In this document: in pieces, positions 51,441 to 60,740 of the stretch
How the letters are laid out: the number at the start of each line of letters is the position of its first letter
Numbering within the stretch: the first letter of the stretch is position 1
Assembly: GCF_900608595.1 (NCBI RefSeq)
Contig: NZ_UWYY01000015.1
Span: forward strand, 62,001-126,000
Length of the DNA: 64,000 nucleotides
Direction: 5' to 3'
DNA from: Promicromonospora panici
Lineage (GTDB): Bacteria > Actinomycetota > Actinomycetes > Actinomycetales > Cellulomonadaceae
Translations under genes and position numbers: made by a program
Notes under the pieces: generated by a model
Seen by the model: the letters and a program-made list of their open reading frames with translations, nothing else
Databases searched by the model: none
Told to the model about the DNA's origin: nothing

Positions 51441-52322
51441 CTAGACCTGCTTCAGCCGCGGCACGACGTCCTCGACCAGCTTCGTCGCCCAGGGGACCGG
51501 GTTCTCGTACGGCGTCGGCGTCAGGCTCACGAGCGTGACGCCCAGGGCCTTGTACCGCTCCATGTCCGTCAGGAACGCGTCGGCGTCGATGGCCGCGTCA
51601 CCCGGGTAGAGAATGGTCTTCTCGATGGCGTCGTAGTCGGTGCCCAGGCGGTCGCAGTGCTCTCGCAGCACCTCCAGCTTGTGACGGATGGTCTCCAGCG
51701 ACTCCTCGCCCGGCCCGGCGAACAGGTTGGTGCCCTGCCCGTACTCGGCTACCAGGCGCAGCGTCTTGCGCTCCCCGCCGCCGCCGATCATCACCGGGAC
51801 GGTGCCGCGCGGCGGCTGCGGGAGGTTGATCGTCTCGGCGAGCTGGTAGTGCTTGCCGTCGAAGGCCCCGTCGTCGTCCGACCACATCTGCCGGCAGATC
51901 TGCAGAGTCTCCTCGAGGCGCTCGAAGCGCTCCGCCGTCGGCGGGAAGGGCACGCCCAGGCCGGCGTGCTCGCGGTCGTACCAGGCGGCTCCGATGCCGA
52001 GCATCGCGCGGCCGCGGGAGAGCACGTCGAGCGTGGAGACCGTCTTGGCGAGCAGGCCCGGATGCCGGTAGGTGACGCCGGTGACGAGCAGGCTGAGCCG
52101 GACGTTCTTCGTCACCCCGGCGAGATAGCCCAGCGAGGTGTATCCCTCCAGCATCGGCTCGAACGGCCCGCCCGTGTGGAGCATCTGGAACCAGTGGTCC
52201 ATCACCGACATCAGGTTCACCCCGCCCTCGTCGGCGATCTGGGCGGTCTCGGTGAACCGCTCGGCCAGGGTGGTCTCCCACTCCGGGTGGGTGAAGGTGA
52301 AGTAGTGCAGCCCAAGTTCCAT
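51441..52322 (-). CDS. LLM-class (luciferase-like) F420-dependent oxidoreductase
   Basis: 293 residues. TIM barrel of the bacterial-luciferase fold: LGLHYFTFTHPEW, LMSVMDHWFQM, LSLLVTGVTYRHPGLLAKTVSTLDVLSRGRAMLGIGAAWYDREHAGLGVPFPP, and VPVMIGGGGERKTLRLVAEYG, all typical of the F420-dependent subgroup widespread in actinobacteria. GGAAG upstream. Substrate unknown; no partner gene nearby. Confidence 0.9.
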   Translation of the reverse strand: MELGLHYFTFTHPEWETTLAERFTETAQIADEGGVNLMSVMDHWFQMLHTGGPFEPMLEGYTSLGYLAGVTKNVRLSLLVTGVTYRHPGLLAKTVSTLDVLSRGRAMLGIGAAWYDREHAGLGVPFPPTAERFERLEETLQICRQMWSDDDGAFDGKHYQLAETINLPQPPRGTVPVMIGGGGERKTLRLVAEYGQGTNLFAGPGEESLETIRHKLEVLREHCDRLGTDYDAIEKTILYPGDAAIDADAFLTDMERYKALGVTLVSLTPTPYENPVPWATKLVEDVVPRLKQV

Positions 52323-52424
52323 GAAGTGCTCTTCCGTTCGGCGGGTGCATGACGGCGCCGACGACGGGCGCCGCCCCGACGCTACGACCTCGCCGCCCGC
52401 TGAGCCAGGCCCCGGCAGTCCCTG

Positions 52425-52856
52425 TCAGGTCCGGTCAGCCCTCGTCAGGCCCCGGCTCGGTGCGCCGTTGGGCGCGCCCGCGTCCCAGGAGCGCGCGATG
52501 CCGAGACGTCGCAGGTGATCGCCGGTCACGGTGACCCCGTCCGGCCCGATCCAGTGCTCGCTGCCGAAGCGATCATCGGTGGCGGCATCCCAGCGGCGCA
52601 TGAAGGGCGTGCCGTTGTCGGCGATGACCACCGACCCGTAGGTCGTGGGGAGCGGCCGAGCTGGAAGGTGGATGAGGGTGTACGTCTCCGCGAGGTCCGA
52701 CGGGCCGACCGAGGACACGCTGTACCAGTTGCCGTCGACGTCCCGCTGGACCGCGTACCCGCTGGCGTCCAGGGCGACGCTGAGGTGGGGCAGGTCGGCG
52801 GCGAGAAGCTCCTGGCTGGTCTGGTAGACAGTGCCGACCTGGGCTGGTTGGGTCAT
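52425..52856 (-). CDS. Conserved hypothetical protein
   Basis: 143 residues from ATG 52856, with AGGAGA at good spacing; the longer in-frame start at 52898 lacks support. No signal or membrane segment. The sequence is beta-rich (GYAVQRDVDGNWYSVSSVG, TYGSVVIADNGTPFMRRWDAATDD), with a C-terminal PDGVTVTGDHLRRLGI segment. No family recognised. Confidence 0.6.
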   Translation of the reverse strand: MTQPAQVGTVYQTSQELLAADLPHLSVALDASGYAVQRDVDGNWYSVSSVGPSDLAETYTLIHLPARPLPTTYGSVVIADNGTPFMRRWDAATDDRFGSEHWIGPDGVTVTGDHLRRLGIARSWDAGAPNGAPSRGLTRADRT

Positions 52857-52928
52857 CGCGGGGATCTCCTGGATGTCGAGTCGGTGGTATTCACCCATCC
52901 AAGCGGATTCGTCGCGATTTGGCCGGGG

Positions 52929-53459
52929 TTACGACGTCTTCGGTCCGGATGACTTGCGTGCCGGTGAGCTGAGCGACTCCGGCGGCGGGTCGCCCGACTC
53001 CTCGGCGAGCTTCGCGCCGATCGCGCCGGTGATCTCGGTGAGCGCGTCGAGCTGCTCCGGGGTGAGCGCGTCGATGACGAGCCGGCGCGCCGTCGCGATG
53101 TGGCCGGGGACCGAGCGGATCAGCACGCGCCGGCCGTCACCGGTCAGGCCCACGTTGGTGGCGCGGCGGTCCTCAGGGCAGGTGGAGCGGGCGACGAGGC
53201 GGCGCTTCTCCAGGCGCCCGACCACGTGGGAGAGGCGCGGCAGGGTGGCGTCGGTGGCCTGGGCGAGCGTCGTCATCCGCATGGTCGGTTCCGGGCTGAG
53301 CTGCAGAGTGGACAGCACCACGAACTCGAAGTGCGTCAGCCCGGAGTCGCGCTGGAGCTGCCGGTCGAGCGCGGACGGGAGGAGGCTGAACACCGTGGTC
53401 AGGCCCAGCCAGGCCGCCGACTCCTGCTCGTTCATCCGGGGTACGCGTCGCTTCTTCAC
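52929..53459 (-). CDS. MarR-family regulator
   Basis: 176 residues from GTG 53459 (AGGATGG upstream); ATG 53435 is also possible. Winged-helix core: LTHFEFVVLSTLQLSPEPTMRMTTLAQATDATLPRLSHVVGRLEKRRLVARSTCPEDRRATNVGLTGDGRRVL, with the Asp-Arg-Arg wing. Divergent from an oxidoreductase gene with a palindrome between; probably represses it. A single Cys in the wing region could sense oxidants or electrophiles. Confidence 0.92.
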   Translation of the reverse strand: MKKRRVPRMNEQESAAWLGLTTVFSLLPSALDRQLQRDSGLTHFEFVVLSTLQLSPEPTMRMTTLAQATDATLPRLSHVVGRLEKRRLVARSTCPEDRRATNVGLTGDGRRVLIRSVPGHIATARRLVIDALTPEQLDALTEITGAIGAKLAEESGDPPPESLSSPARKSSGPKTS

Positions 53460-53518
53460 AAACCCATCCTACCGTTTGGTTGACGCGACAAGTAATCGGT
53501 GCGAGACTCGACCTGTTG

Positions 53519-53532
53519 GTTGTAGGAACAAC
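53519..53532. promoter_or_regulatory. MarR-type operator candidate
   Basis: GTTGT-agga-ACAAC, a perfect 5+5 palindrome 17 bases upstream of the reductase start. The same GTTG/CAAC words recur nearby (ggttgacgcgacaa, about 53479-53492). Confidence 0.55.
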
Positions 53533-53548
53533 TATTTAGGGAGCGGTC

Positions 53549-54172
53549 ATGACCACGGTCACCGTCATCGGAGCAGGAAACCTCGGCAGTGTCGTCGCGG
53601 GCATCGCGGCGAAGGGTGGGACGGGCGTGCAGGTGCTGGCCCGCGACGCGGAGAAGGCACAGGCGGTCGCCGGTCCGCTGGGCGGCAGCGCCGGCGTGGT
53701 CGGTGACGCGGTCACGGGGGAGATCGTCGTGCTGGCCGTTCCGTACGCGGCGTTCGAGGACCTGATCGCCGCCTACCCGGGCGCGTTCGACGGCAAGGTG
53801 CTGGTGGACGTCAGCAACCCCGTCGACTTCAGCACCTTCGACGATCTCCTGGTCCCGGCCGACTCCTCGGCGGCGAAGGTGCTGCAGGACGCCGTCCCCG
53901 GGGCGAAGGTCGTCAAGGCGTTCAACGCGAACTTCGGCGCCACCCTCGGCACCGGCGCGGCCGGCCCCGTGCAGACGGCGGTGCTCGTCGCCGGCGACGA
54001 CGCGGACGCCAAGCGGACCCTCGTCGACCTCGTCACCTCGGCCGGGCTGCGCGCCGTCGACGCGGGCTCGCTCAAGCGGGCGCGTGAGCTGGAGGCCATC
54101 GGGTTCCTGCAGATCACCCTTGCGGGTGCCGAGAAGATCTCCTGGGCGGGCGGCTTCGCCCTCGTCGACTGA
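53549..54172 (+). CDS. NADPH-dependent F420-reductase-like oxidoreductase
   Basis: 207 residues. Rossmann N-terminus VTVIGAGNLGSVVAGIAAKGGTGVQVLARD, then EIVVLAVPYAAFEDLIAAY, VLVDVSNPVDFS, GAKVVKAFNANFGATL and the C-terminal AGLRAVDAGSLKRARELEAIGFLQI. This matches the F420_oxidored/NADP-binding family. Electron partner unknown. Under probable MarR control; followed by three in-frame stop codons and a VOC dioxygenase-like gene. Confidence 0.88.
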   Translation: MTTVTVIGAGNLGSVVAGIAAKGGTGVQVLARDAEKAQAVAGPLGGSAGVVGDAVTGEIVVLAVPYAAFEDLIAAYPGAFDGKVLVDVSNPVDFSTFDDLLVPADSSAAKVLQDAVPGAKVVKAFNANFGATLGTGAAGPVQTAVLVAGDDADAKRTLVDLVTSAGLRAVDAGSLKRARELEAIGFLQITLAGAEKISWAGGFALVD

Positions 54173-54190
54173 GTCGACTGAGTCGACTGA
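54164..54190 (+). repeat. Triple gtcgactga repeat giving three in-frame stops
   Basis: Three tandem copies of gtcgactga across the end of the reductase gene. The period of nine keeps each TGA (54170, 54179, 54188) in the same frame. The GGAGG of the next gene follows immediately. Confidence 0.95.
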
Positions 54191-54203
54191 GGAGGCTCAG
54201 CTG

Positions 54204-55112
54204 ATGAACATGCAGAGATCCGTCCCCGCGTGGCTGCCCCGCCACGTCGCCACCGCGGGGACGGCGCCCGACGGCACCCGGATGAACACCGTGGAGCTGC
54301 TCGTGCGCGACCTCGACGTCATGACCGCGTACTACCAGCACGCGGTCACCCTCGACGTCCTCGGCCAGTCCGGTGCCACCGCGACGCTGGGCCGCGGCGG
54401 AGTGCCGATCATGGTGCTCCGCCAGGAGCGGGACCTTCCGGCCGCGAACCCGCGAGGCGCCGGGCTGTACCACACGGCCATCGTCTTCGAGGACGAGCGG
54501 CGGCTCGCCGCGGCGCTGGCGTCCATGGCGCAGCGGGTGCCGCAGACCTTCACCGGCAGCGCCGACCACCTGGTCAGCGAGGCGTTCTACTTCTCCGATC
54601 CCGAGGGCAACGGCGTGGAGCTGTACCGCGACCGCCCCCGCGAGGAGTGGACCGTCAACCCGGACGGGACGGTGGCGATGGCCACCGAGTACCTCGACCC
54701 GAACCAGTTCCTGCGGCGCTGGCACGACCCGGACGTGCCCGACGCCGGCGCCTCCGCCGCCATCGGGCACGTCCATCTGCAGGTGGGTGACATCGCCTCC
54801 GCGCGCCGGTTCTACGTCGACACGCTCGGGTTCGACGTCACTGCGAGACTGGACTCCGCCCTGTTCGTCTCGGCGGGTGGTTACCACCACCACATCGGCA
54901 TGAACACGTGGCGCAGCGCGGGGGCCGCGCCACGCGCGGCGACGCTGGGCCTCGGCGACGTCCGGATCCTCGTGCCCACGCGGGCCGACGTCGAGGCCCT
55001 TGCCGACCGCCTCCGGTTTCACCGGGTGCCCACTGCGGACGACGGCGACACGCTGCGCTTCGCCGACCCGTGGAACACCCGGCTCGCGGTGTCACCCGAG
55101 AGCGAGGGCTGA
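54204..55112 (+). CDS. CatE-like two-domain VOC protein (extradiol dioxygenase fold)
   Basis: 302 residues from ATG 54204 with GAGGAGG upstream. Two VOC modules: first NTVELLVRDLDVMTAYYQHAVTLDVLG with YHTAIVF and GNGVELYRDRP; second IGHVHLQVGDIASARRFYVDTLGFDV with YHHHIGMNTW. Metal His/His/Glu sets can be traced in both, as in CatE (catechol 2,3-dioxygenase-like) proteins of Bacillus. Likely in one operon with the reductase. A quinone/catechol detoxification unit under MarR is a reasonable inference. Confidence 0.85.
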   Translation: MNMQRSVPAWLPRHVATAGTAPDGTRMNTVELLVRDLDVMTAYYQHAVTLDVLGQSGATATLGRGGVPIMVLRQERDLPAANPRGAGLYHTAIVFEDERRLAAALASMAQRVPQTFTGSADHLVSEAFYFSDPEGNGVELYRDRPREEWTVNPDGTVAMATEYLDPNQFLRRWHDPDVPDAGASAAIGHVHLQVGDIASARRFYVDTLGFDVTARLDSALFVSAGGYHHHIGMNTWRSAGAAPRAATLGLGDVRILVPTRADVEALADRLRFHRVPTADDGDTLRFADPWNTRLAVSPESEG

Positions 55113-56764
55113 ACCAGCGTTGCGGGCTGAGCCGGCCGGGGCCGCGCAGAGGGTGTCGGTCTGCGGCAGGTTCCCGTCGAGCAGGAATCGCGTGGTGGTG
55201 TTCAGCGCGCACGGGTTGTCGGCGTAGACGTACACGCCGTGCCCGCCGTCGTCGACGCTGACCAGCCGCGCCCGGTCACCGAACGCCTCGCGGGCGATCT
55301 GCCCACCCAGGAGCGGGGTGGCCGGGTCCCGCAGGTTCTGCAGCACGAGCACGTTAGCCGGACCCTCCGTGGTGAACTCCACCGGCGGCTCGACCGGGTC
55401 GTTGTGCCAGAACGCGCACGGCGTGATGTTCGCGGACGCCGCACCGAACAGCGGGAAGCGCTCGCGGTCGGTCGCGACCGCGCGCTGGTAGGTGCGGACG
55501 TCCTCGGGCCACTCGGTGTCGTTGCAGGTCACGGCCAGGAACGCGGACCAGGCGTTGTCGTAGGGCGACGGCGTCGCCGCCGACGTCCCGTCCGTGCCGG
55601 CAGCGGCCGTCGTGCCGGGCAGCGTGGCGCCGGGCAGCGCGCCGCCAGACAGCGTGGAGCCGGGCGCCATGGAGGGGACCACGGAACGCAGCTTCTCCGC
55701 CTGGCTGCGCGCGGTCTCCGCGTCGCCATCGGCCAGGGACTGCCAGAGCTGGGCGACCGTCCCGAAGCTGCTGTCGCCGTAGAGCCCGGCGAACGTGTAG
55801 AACCGGAGGGTTGCGCCGTCGATGCCACCGACGGGCCGGTCAGCCAGCTCGTCCGCCTGAGCGACGAAGGTCTTGCGTACCGCGCTCGGGTCGTGCCGAG
55901 CCCGTAGCTCTCGTGCCGTGGGGCCGCCCACTTCGCGAAGTCGGGGAAGCGGTCCTCCATGCCGAGCCCGAACCGGCGCAGAGCACCCTGGTCGAGCGAG
56001 GTCGCGCCGAGGTTGCTGTCCACGACCACCCGGTCGCTCCGCTCCGGGAACAGCGACGCGTAGGCGGAGCCCAGCGCGCTGCCGTACGAGGCGCCGTAGA
56101 AGCTCAGCCGGTCCTCGCCGAGCGCCGTCCGGATCACGTCCATGTCGCGGGCCGTGTTCGCCGTCGTCATGTGCTGCATCCGGCCCTCGGGGTCGTTGGC
56201 CGCGCACTGGTCGGCGATCCTCCGCGCGGCCTTCGCCTGCTCGGCGACCGCCGCCGCGTCCTCCGCGTACGGCGGGACGTTGCCCGGATAGTTCTGCTCC
56301 ATGGTGAAGCCACAGCTCACCGGAGACGAGTGCCCGACCCCGCGCGGGTCCATGCCGATCAGGTCGTACGCGTCCAGGACCGACGCCGGCATGCCCCGCC
56401 CGTTCAGGTCGGCCGGCTGGGACAGCCCCGAGCCGCCGGGCCCGCCCGGGTTGAGGAGCAGCACACCCTGCCGGTCGGCGGGACTGGTGCTGGCCAGCCG
56501 GGAGATCATGATGTCGATCTGCGTGCCGTCGGGCTGGTCGTAGTCCAGCGGCACCGGCACGGTGGCGCACTCCAGAATGGCCCGCGGCTCGGCAGGCATG
56601 TCGTCCGGGCACGACCCCCAGGCCGGTCCGGCGGCCGGGGCGCCCGGCCCTTCGTCGGCGCTCGCGGCCGGCGTCGTCAGCAGAGCCCCGGCGAGTCCCG
56701 CCGCGGCAGCCACCGCCAGGCCGGCCCGGACAATGTCAGCCCGGACAACGTGTCGTCGATCCAT
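55092..56764 (-). pseudogene. Secreted Tap-like alpha/beta hydrolase with a frameshift
   Basis: From ATG 56764 (GAGGGG upstream) the frame gives a signal peptide, then ILECATVPVPLDYDQPDG, LLLNPGGPGGSGLSQ (oxyanion region), LIGMDPRGVGHSSPVSC and the nucleophile elbow SFYGASYGSALG: the SlpE/Tap tripeptidyl-aminopeptidase family. About 55890-55915, after PRHESYGLG, the family continues in another frame (RHDPSAVRKTFVAQADELADRP) to VLVLQNLRDPATPLLGG and VDDGGHGVYVY, which hold the catalytic Asp and His. One single-base shift thus separates Ser from Asp/His. Sequencing error is a real alternative. Overlaps the preceding gene end by 21 bases. Confidence 0.85.
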
Positions 56765-56921
56765 CTCGTACCCCTCGTCTCGTCGTGCGCCTTCGGCGCG
56801 GGCGAGACCCACTCCAGACCGTGTTCCTGGCACACGGTCAAGGGCGGACGAGAACCGGCACGGGGAGCAGGCCATCGAGGCGGGGTTGTGCGGGCGGCGC
56901 CGTGCGGGCGGCGCCCGGACG

Positions 56922-59861
56922 TCACCGCAGGACGGTCAGCAGATCGTCCGGCGCGACGGTCTCCGCAGGAGCGAACTCGGGTCCGGCCATGTAGTCCAGC
57001 AGGCTGTGCCGGAACTGGCGGGCGGCTGCGCGGTCACCTGACGGGTCGAGGTTGAGCGAGCTCACCACGATCCTGCCCCGCCCGACGTTCGCCTCGAACA
57101 GCACGCCGAGCCGCCGCGCCTCGAACCAGGTGTCGATCGGCTGCGCGAGGGGGCGCAGGCCGGGGGAGAGCCCGTCGAGCAGCATCGCCTTGGCGCCGTG
57201 CAGCAGCTCCCACCACTGCCAGTCGGTGGTGCCTTCCGTGGGGAAGTGCCGGAAGACCGGATGCCGCGGGTCGTGCAGCACGCCGAGGGTGTGGGGCGCC
57301 TGGCCCGAGGTCCAGGCGGTGTTCCAGAACGCCGGCGTGAAGCCCAGCGCGACGTCGTTCCCGACGCTCTGGGGGCCGAGCTCGAGCAGCACGGTCGCGC
57401 CGTCGCCGGCTCGTTCGAGGGCCTCGCGAATCTCGCCGGTGACCAGCACGGCGTCCCGGAGCTCCACATCCTGGGCGGGCTCCTGGGCGGCCTCTGGGGC
57501 GGGCGGGTACACCCACACGTCCCAGTCGTTCTCGGAGGAGGCGCCGGCGGCGTCCTCGACCGAGATCGCGAGGGTCAGCTGCGCGGGCCCGGAGACGAGT
57601 CCCGCGGGAACGACCACGGGGCCGAACCGGGTGCCGTTGCCGATCGGGATGTGCGCGCCCTGGGCGACCGCGCCGCTCGCGAGCTCCGTGCCGTCGCGGT
57701 CGCGGAGGTGCCAGCGCACGTCGGCGTCGAGCGGCGTCGGGCCGAAGTGGGCAACCTGCACCTCGAACCGGATCTCCTGGTCCGCGGTCCAGACCCGCCG
57801 CGGCAGCCGCGCCAGCGGGACGGTGGGGCCGCAGAAGCGCGCGAACTCCTCGGGCGTGCAGTAACCCTTCGTCTCCCAGAACGGATTGAGAACGCCGACC
57901 AGCGCCGTGCCCTGCCCGGGAAAGTCGCTCAGGCCGAGGAGGTGGAAGCCGCCGAACCCCTCGGTGCGCAGCGCCGCCTCGATGTCCTCCTTGTAGCAGA
58001 GCACCTGGAGCCGGCCGGAGGCGTGGAGGAACGCCTCGGCCTGGTCGGCCATCCCGGCGTCACGCAGGAAGTCGGCGAAGATGCCGAAGTTCCTGGGCTC
58101 CATGAGCCCCGTGTACCTCGACGTCTCCGCGAAGTCGGGGTACGCGCACCACTGGCCGATCTCGTGGCTGATGATCGGGCGGGGGCGCGAGCTGACCCAG
58201 TCCCGGTAGTCCGACTCGGTCTCCGGCGGGCGGCCGTTCAACCGGGACTGCAGCCCCTCGCCCCACCGGTGGGCGCGCGGCTCCGGGATGTTGTCGAAGT
58301 CGTTCTCGGGGAGGGCGGGCCAGCCGGCGGCGCTGGTGTACAGGCGCCGCGGGTCGTACGTCCGCCACGTGGTGACCCACGAGGCGAGGAGCTCGGCGTC
58401 CCGCCCGCCGGGCTCGTTGCCGTGCGCCATCATGAGGAACGAGGGGTGGTTCCCGTAGGCGTCGAGGATGCGCCGGGTCTCCTCGAACAGGAAGGCGTCG
58501 ACGGGGCGCCCCTCGCCGAGCCCGGCGCCCTGGTTGGCCCAGACCGGTCCCTCCACCTGGACGTAGAGGCCGGCCTCGTCGGCGGCCACGAACGCCGCCT
58601 CCGGCGGGCACCAGGAGTGGAAGCGCAGGAGGTTCAGCCCGTGCGCCTGGCAGACGGCGACGATGCGCCGCCAGGAGCCGACGTCGGTGGGCGGGTAGCC
58701 GGTCAGCGGGAAGACGCAGCACTCGAGGGTGCCCCGGATGAAGGTGCGGCGGCCGTTGACCGTCACCTGGGTGCCCTCGACCCCGACCTCGCGCACGCCG
58801 AAGACGGTGCGGGCCACGTCCCGGCGCTCGACGTCGTGGACGTCGGTGACCAGCTCGACCGTCAGCTCGTACAGAGCGGGCCGGAACTCGTCCCAGGTCA
58901 GCGCGTCGTCGCCCAGGGGCAGCTCGACGTCGACGTGCGTCCCGCCCGAGGTGAGGCCCCGTTCGCCGAGGTCACGGCTGTGCTCGGCCTCGAAGGTGGC
59001 GGTTACCGGCCCGGCGTCGTGCTCGCCCGGAACCTCGCCCGCCGCCTCCCCTGGAGTATCGCCCGGAACGTTGAAGCGCCGCGCCGAGACCCGGACGCTG
59101 CCTACGCCCGCGCCGCCGCTGCCGGCCGCGATGTCCACCTTGACCAGCGCGGACCTGGCCGCGACGTCCGGCACGACACGGACCCGGCGGATCGTCACGT
59201 CGGGCCGGGCGGTCAGGGTGAGCGCGCCGACGACCCCGTTCCAGTTGCCCTGGGTGTGGTCGGAGACGCTGTGCGCGTTGGGTCCGACGTCGACCACCGC
59301 CCGGTTGTCGACGCGGATCGTGAGCAGGTGCCGGCCGGGGAAGAGGCGGCCGAGCTCGAACCGGTGGGCTGTGCTGAGGCTGCGCTCCGTGCCGACCTGC
59401 CGGTCGTCCAGCCAGACCGTCGACTCCCAGTGGACCCGCTCCAGGGACAGCACGACGTCGCGCCCGCCCCAGTCCTCCGGGATCTCCACCTCGCGCTGGA
59501 ACCACGCCGCGCCGCGGTAGTACACCCGGGGCTGGAGCCAGAAGGGCACCGCGATGTCGCCCGGCTCGCGATACGGGGCGTAGCGCTCCTCGGTGAAGTA
59601 CGACCGGTCGACGATGCTGCCCGTCCATGGGGTGTCCAGGCCGACCGGGTCGCCGATGCCCTGGTGCTGGATCGAGCCCGGCAGGTCGACCGCCGGGGTG
59701 TCCCCGGGCAGGGCCTGGCGGAACCACTGCTCGAGCTCGCCCACGCCGTCCGGGTCGAGGGCGCAGCGCCACCGGCCCGACAGGTCGAGGGACGAGCGCG
59801 CCGCGCGAGGCGCCTGTGCGTCAGGGGCGGCCGGATCGGACGCGGACTCGTCGGTGAGCAT
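56922..59861 (-). CDS. Glycoside hydrolase family 2 protein
   Basis: 979 residues, no signal peptide. GH2 layout: sugar-binding jelly roll (AWFQREVEIPEDWGGRDVVLSLERVHWESTVWLDD, NGVVGALTL), immunoglobulin-like domain, TIM barrel with FIRGTLECCVFPLTGYPPTD, LNLLRFHSWCPPEAAF, MMAHGNEPGG (acid/base Glu after Asn) and PIISHEIGQWCAYPDF (nucleophile Glu). C-terminal beta and catalytic-amidotransferase-like extension (GRGRIVVSSLNL). Likely acts on a plant cell-wall oligosaccharide taken up first; the neighbouring family-5 importer is a candidate partner. Confidence 0.9.
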   Translation of the reverse strand: MLTDESASDPAAPDAQAPRAARSSLDLSGRWRCALDPDGVGELEQWFRQALPGDTPAVDLPGSIQHQGIGDPVGLDTPWTGSIVDRSYFTEERYAPYREPGDIAVPFWLQPRVYYRGAAWFQREVEIPEDWGGRDVVLSLERVHWESTVWLDDRQVGTERSLSTAHRFELGRLFPGRHLLTIRVDNRAVVDVGPNAHSVSDHTQGNWNGVVGALTLTARPDVTIRRVRVVPDVAARSALVKVDIAAGSGGAGVGSVRVSARRFNVPGDTPGEAAGEVPGEHDAGPVTATFEAEHSRDLGERGLTSGGTHVDVELPLGDDALTWDEFRPALYELTVELVTDVHDVERRDVARTVFGVREVGVEGTQVTVNGRRTFIRGTLECCVFPLTGYPPTDVGSWRRIVAVCQAHGLNLLRFHSWCPPEAAFVAADEAGLYVQVEGPVWANQGAGLGEGRPVDAFLFEETRRILDAYGNHPSFLMMAHGNEPGGRDAELLASWVTTWRTYDPRRLYTSAAGWPALPENDFDNIPEPRAHRWGEGLQSRLNGRPPETESDYRDWVSSRPRPIISHEIGQWCAYPDFAETSRYTGLMEPRNFGIFADFLRDAGMADQAEAFLHASGRLQVLCYKEDIEAALRTEGFGGFHLLGLSDFPGQGTALVGVLNPFWETKGYCTPEEFARFCGPTVPLARLPRRVWTADQEIRFEVQVAHFGPTPLDADVRWHLRDRDGTELASGAVAQGAHIPIGNGTRFGPVVVPAGLVSGPAQLTLAISVEDAAGASSENDWDVWVYPPAPEAAQEPAQDVELRDAVLVTGEIREALERAGDGATVLLELGPQSVGNDVALGFTPAFWNTAWTSGQAPHTLGVLHDPRHPVFRHFPTEGTTDWQWWELLHGAKAMLLDGLSPGLRPLAQPIDTWFEARRLGVLFEANVGRGRIVVSSLNLDPSGDRAAARQFRHSLLDYMAGPEFAPAETVAPDDLLTVLR

Positions 59862-59905
59862 GGCTCGACCCTAGGTCGACCGCGGGGGCCGTTGAAGGGA
59901 CGATG

Positions 59906-60256
59906 CTACGCAGTCGGATGGACGATTCTCTGGTCCTGGCCGGTCAGCCGCCTCCGTGGGCAGGCGACCGTTTCCTCCGCGCTGTTCGACCTAGGGCTGG
60001 ATGGCGTTGCGGATCTCGTCGGCGAGTGCTCCTCGGAGGCGTAGATGAAGGACGGGATGACCTCGGCGAGCAGTTCCTGGTAGCGGTGGTGCATCCACAG
60101 GTCGTAGTCGGACAGGAAGTTGTCCTCGTGGCGCAGGTTCTCGTTCTCCGCACGGCGGCCGGTGAGCGCGGCCTGGACCAGGTGGGGTCGGATCTCGCCC
60201 ATCGTGGCCGTGACCAGATCGGCGATCTTCTCCGCCAGCTCGCGGTCCTTGGTCAT
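59906..60256 (-). pseudogene. Inositol-monophosphatase-family remnant
   Basis: From ATG 60256 the first about 72 residues (KIADLVTATMGEIRPHLVQAALTGRRAEN, then NFLSDYDLWMHHRYQELLAEVIPSFIYASEE) look like the start of an actinobacterial inositol-monophosphatase-like protein. After this the frame turns into an unrelated Ser/Thr/Arg-rich run, and the catalytic DP(I/L)DGT part is missing. Only the N-terminal quarter remains. Confidence 0.6.
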
Positions 60257-60740
60257 CGCACCGAACACGGCGAAGTACAGCGCGGCCCTGGGGGTACCGC
60301 GCACGCACTCGCCTCGTGATACACCCGACCACATCAGCGTGCTTGACCTCAAAATCACAGATCACGATGGTCGGAGCGTCCCTGGCGTCGGGGAAGAAAG
60401 ACGCGGACCAAGCTCGACGCCGTCGCTGACCTTGTTGCAGCGCAGATAACCGATCGGGCACCGGGCGAACCGCGTCGAGGCGGGCGCGCGGCCCATGGCC
60501 ACGCCGCGTTCGAAGCCTTCCCCGATCTCCAGGACGCGGGCGGCGGCCACACGGCCCAGCCCAGGCGTAACGACTGTGTAAATGATCCGCGCCCGCCAAC
60601 ACCCTCATCAGACACGCCGGGATCGGCGCCAGCCCGTCGATCCCGGCGGGTGCCGAGGACCGCCGTCGGCATGTTTCCGCGGTATGACTCCCCGTCGGTA
60701 CCCGCTATCGTTCAGCGGAACGATTACGGGGAGGTCGAGA
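60257..60740. other. Intergenic region without recognised gene
   Basis: About 480 bases between the phosphatase remnant and the ABC importer. Short overlapping frames on both strands show no family match (a minus-strand stretch TRFARCPIGYLRCNKVSDG looks like a decayed coding fragment). GGGGAGG before 60741 serves the next gene. No repeat or hairpin stands out. Confidence 0.5.
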
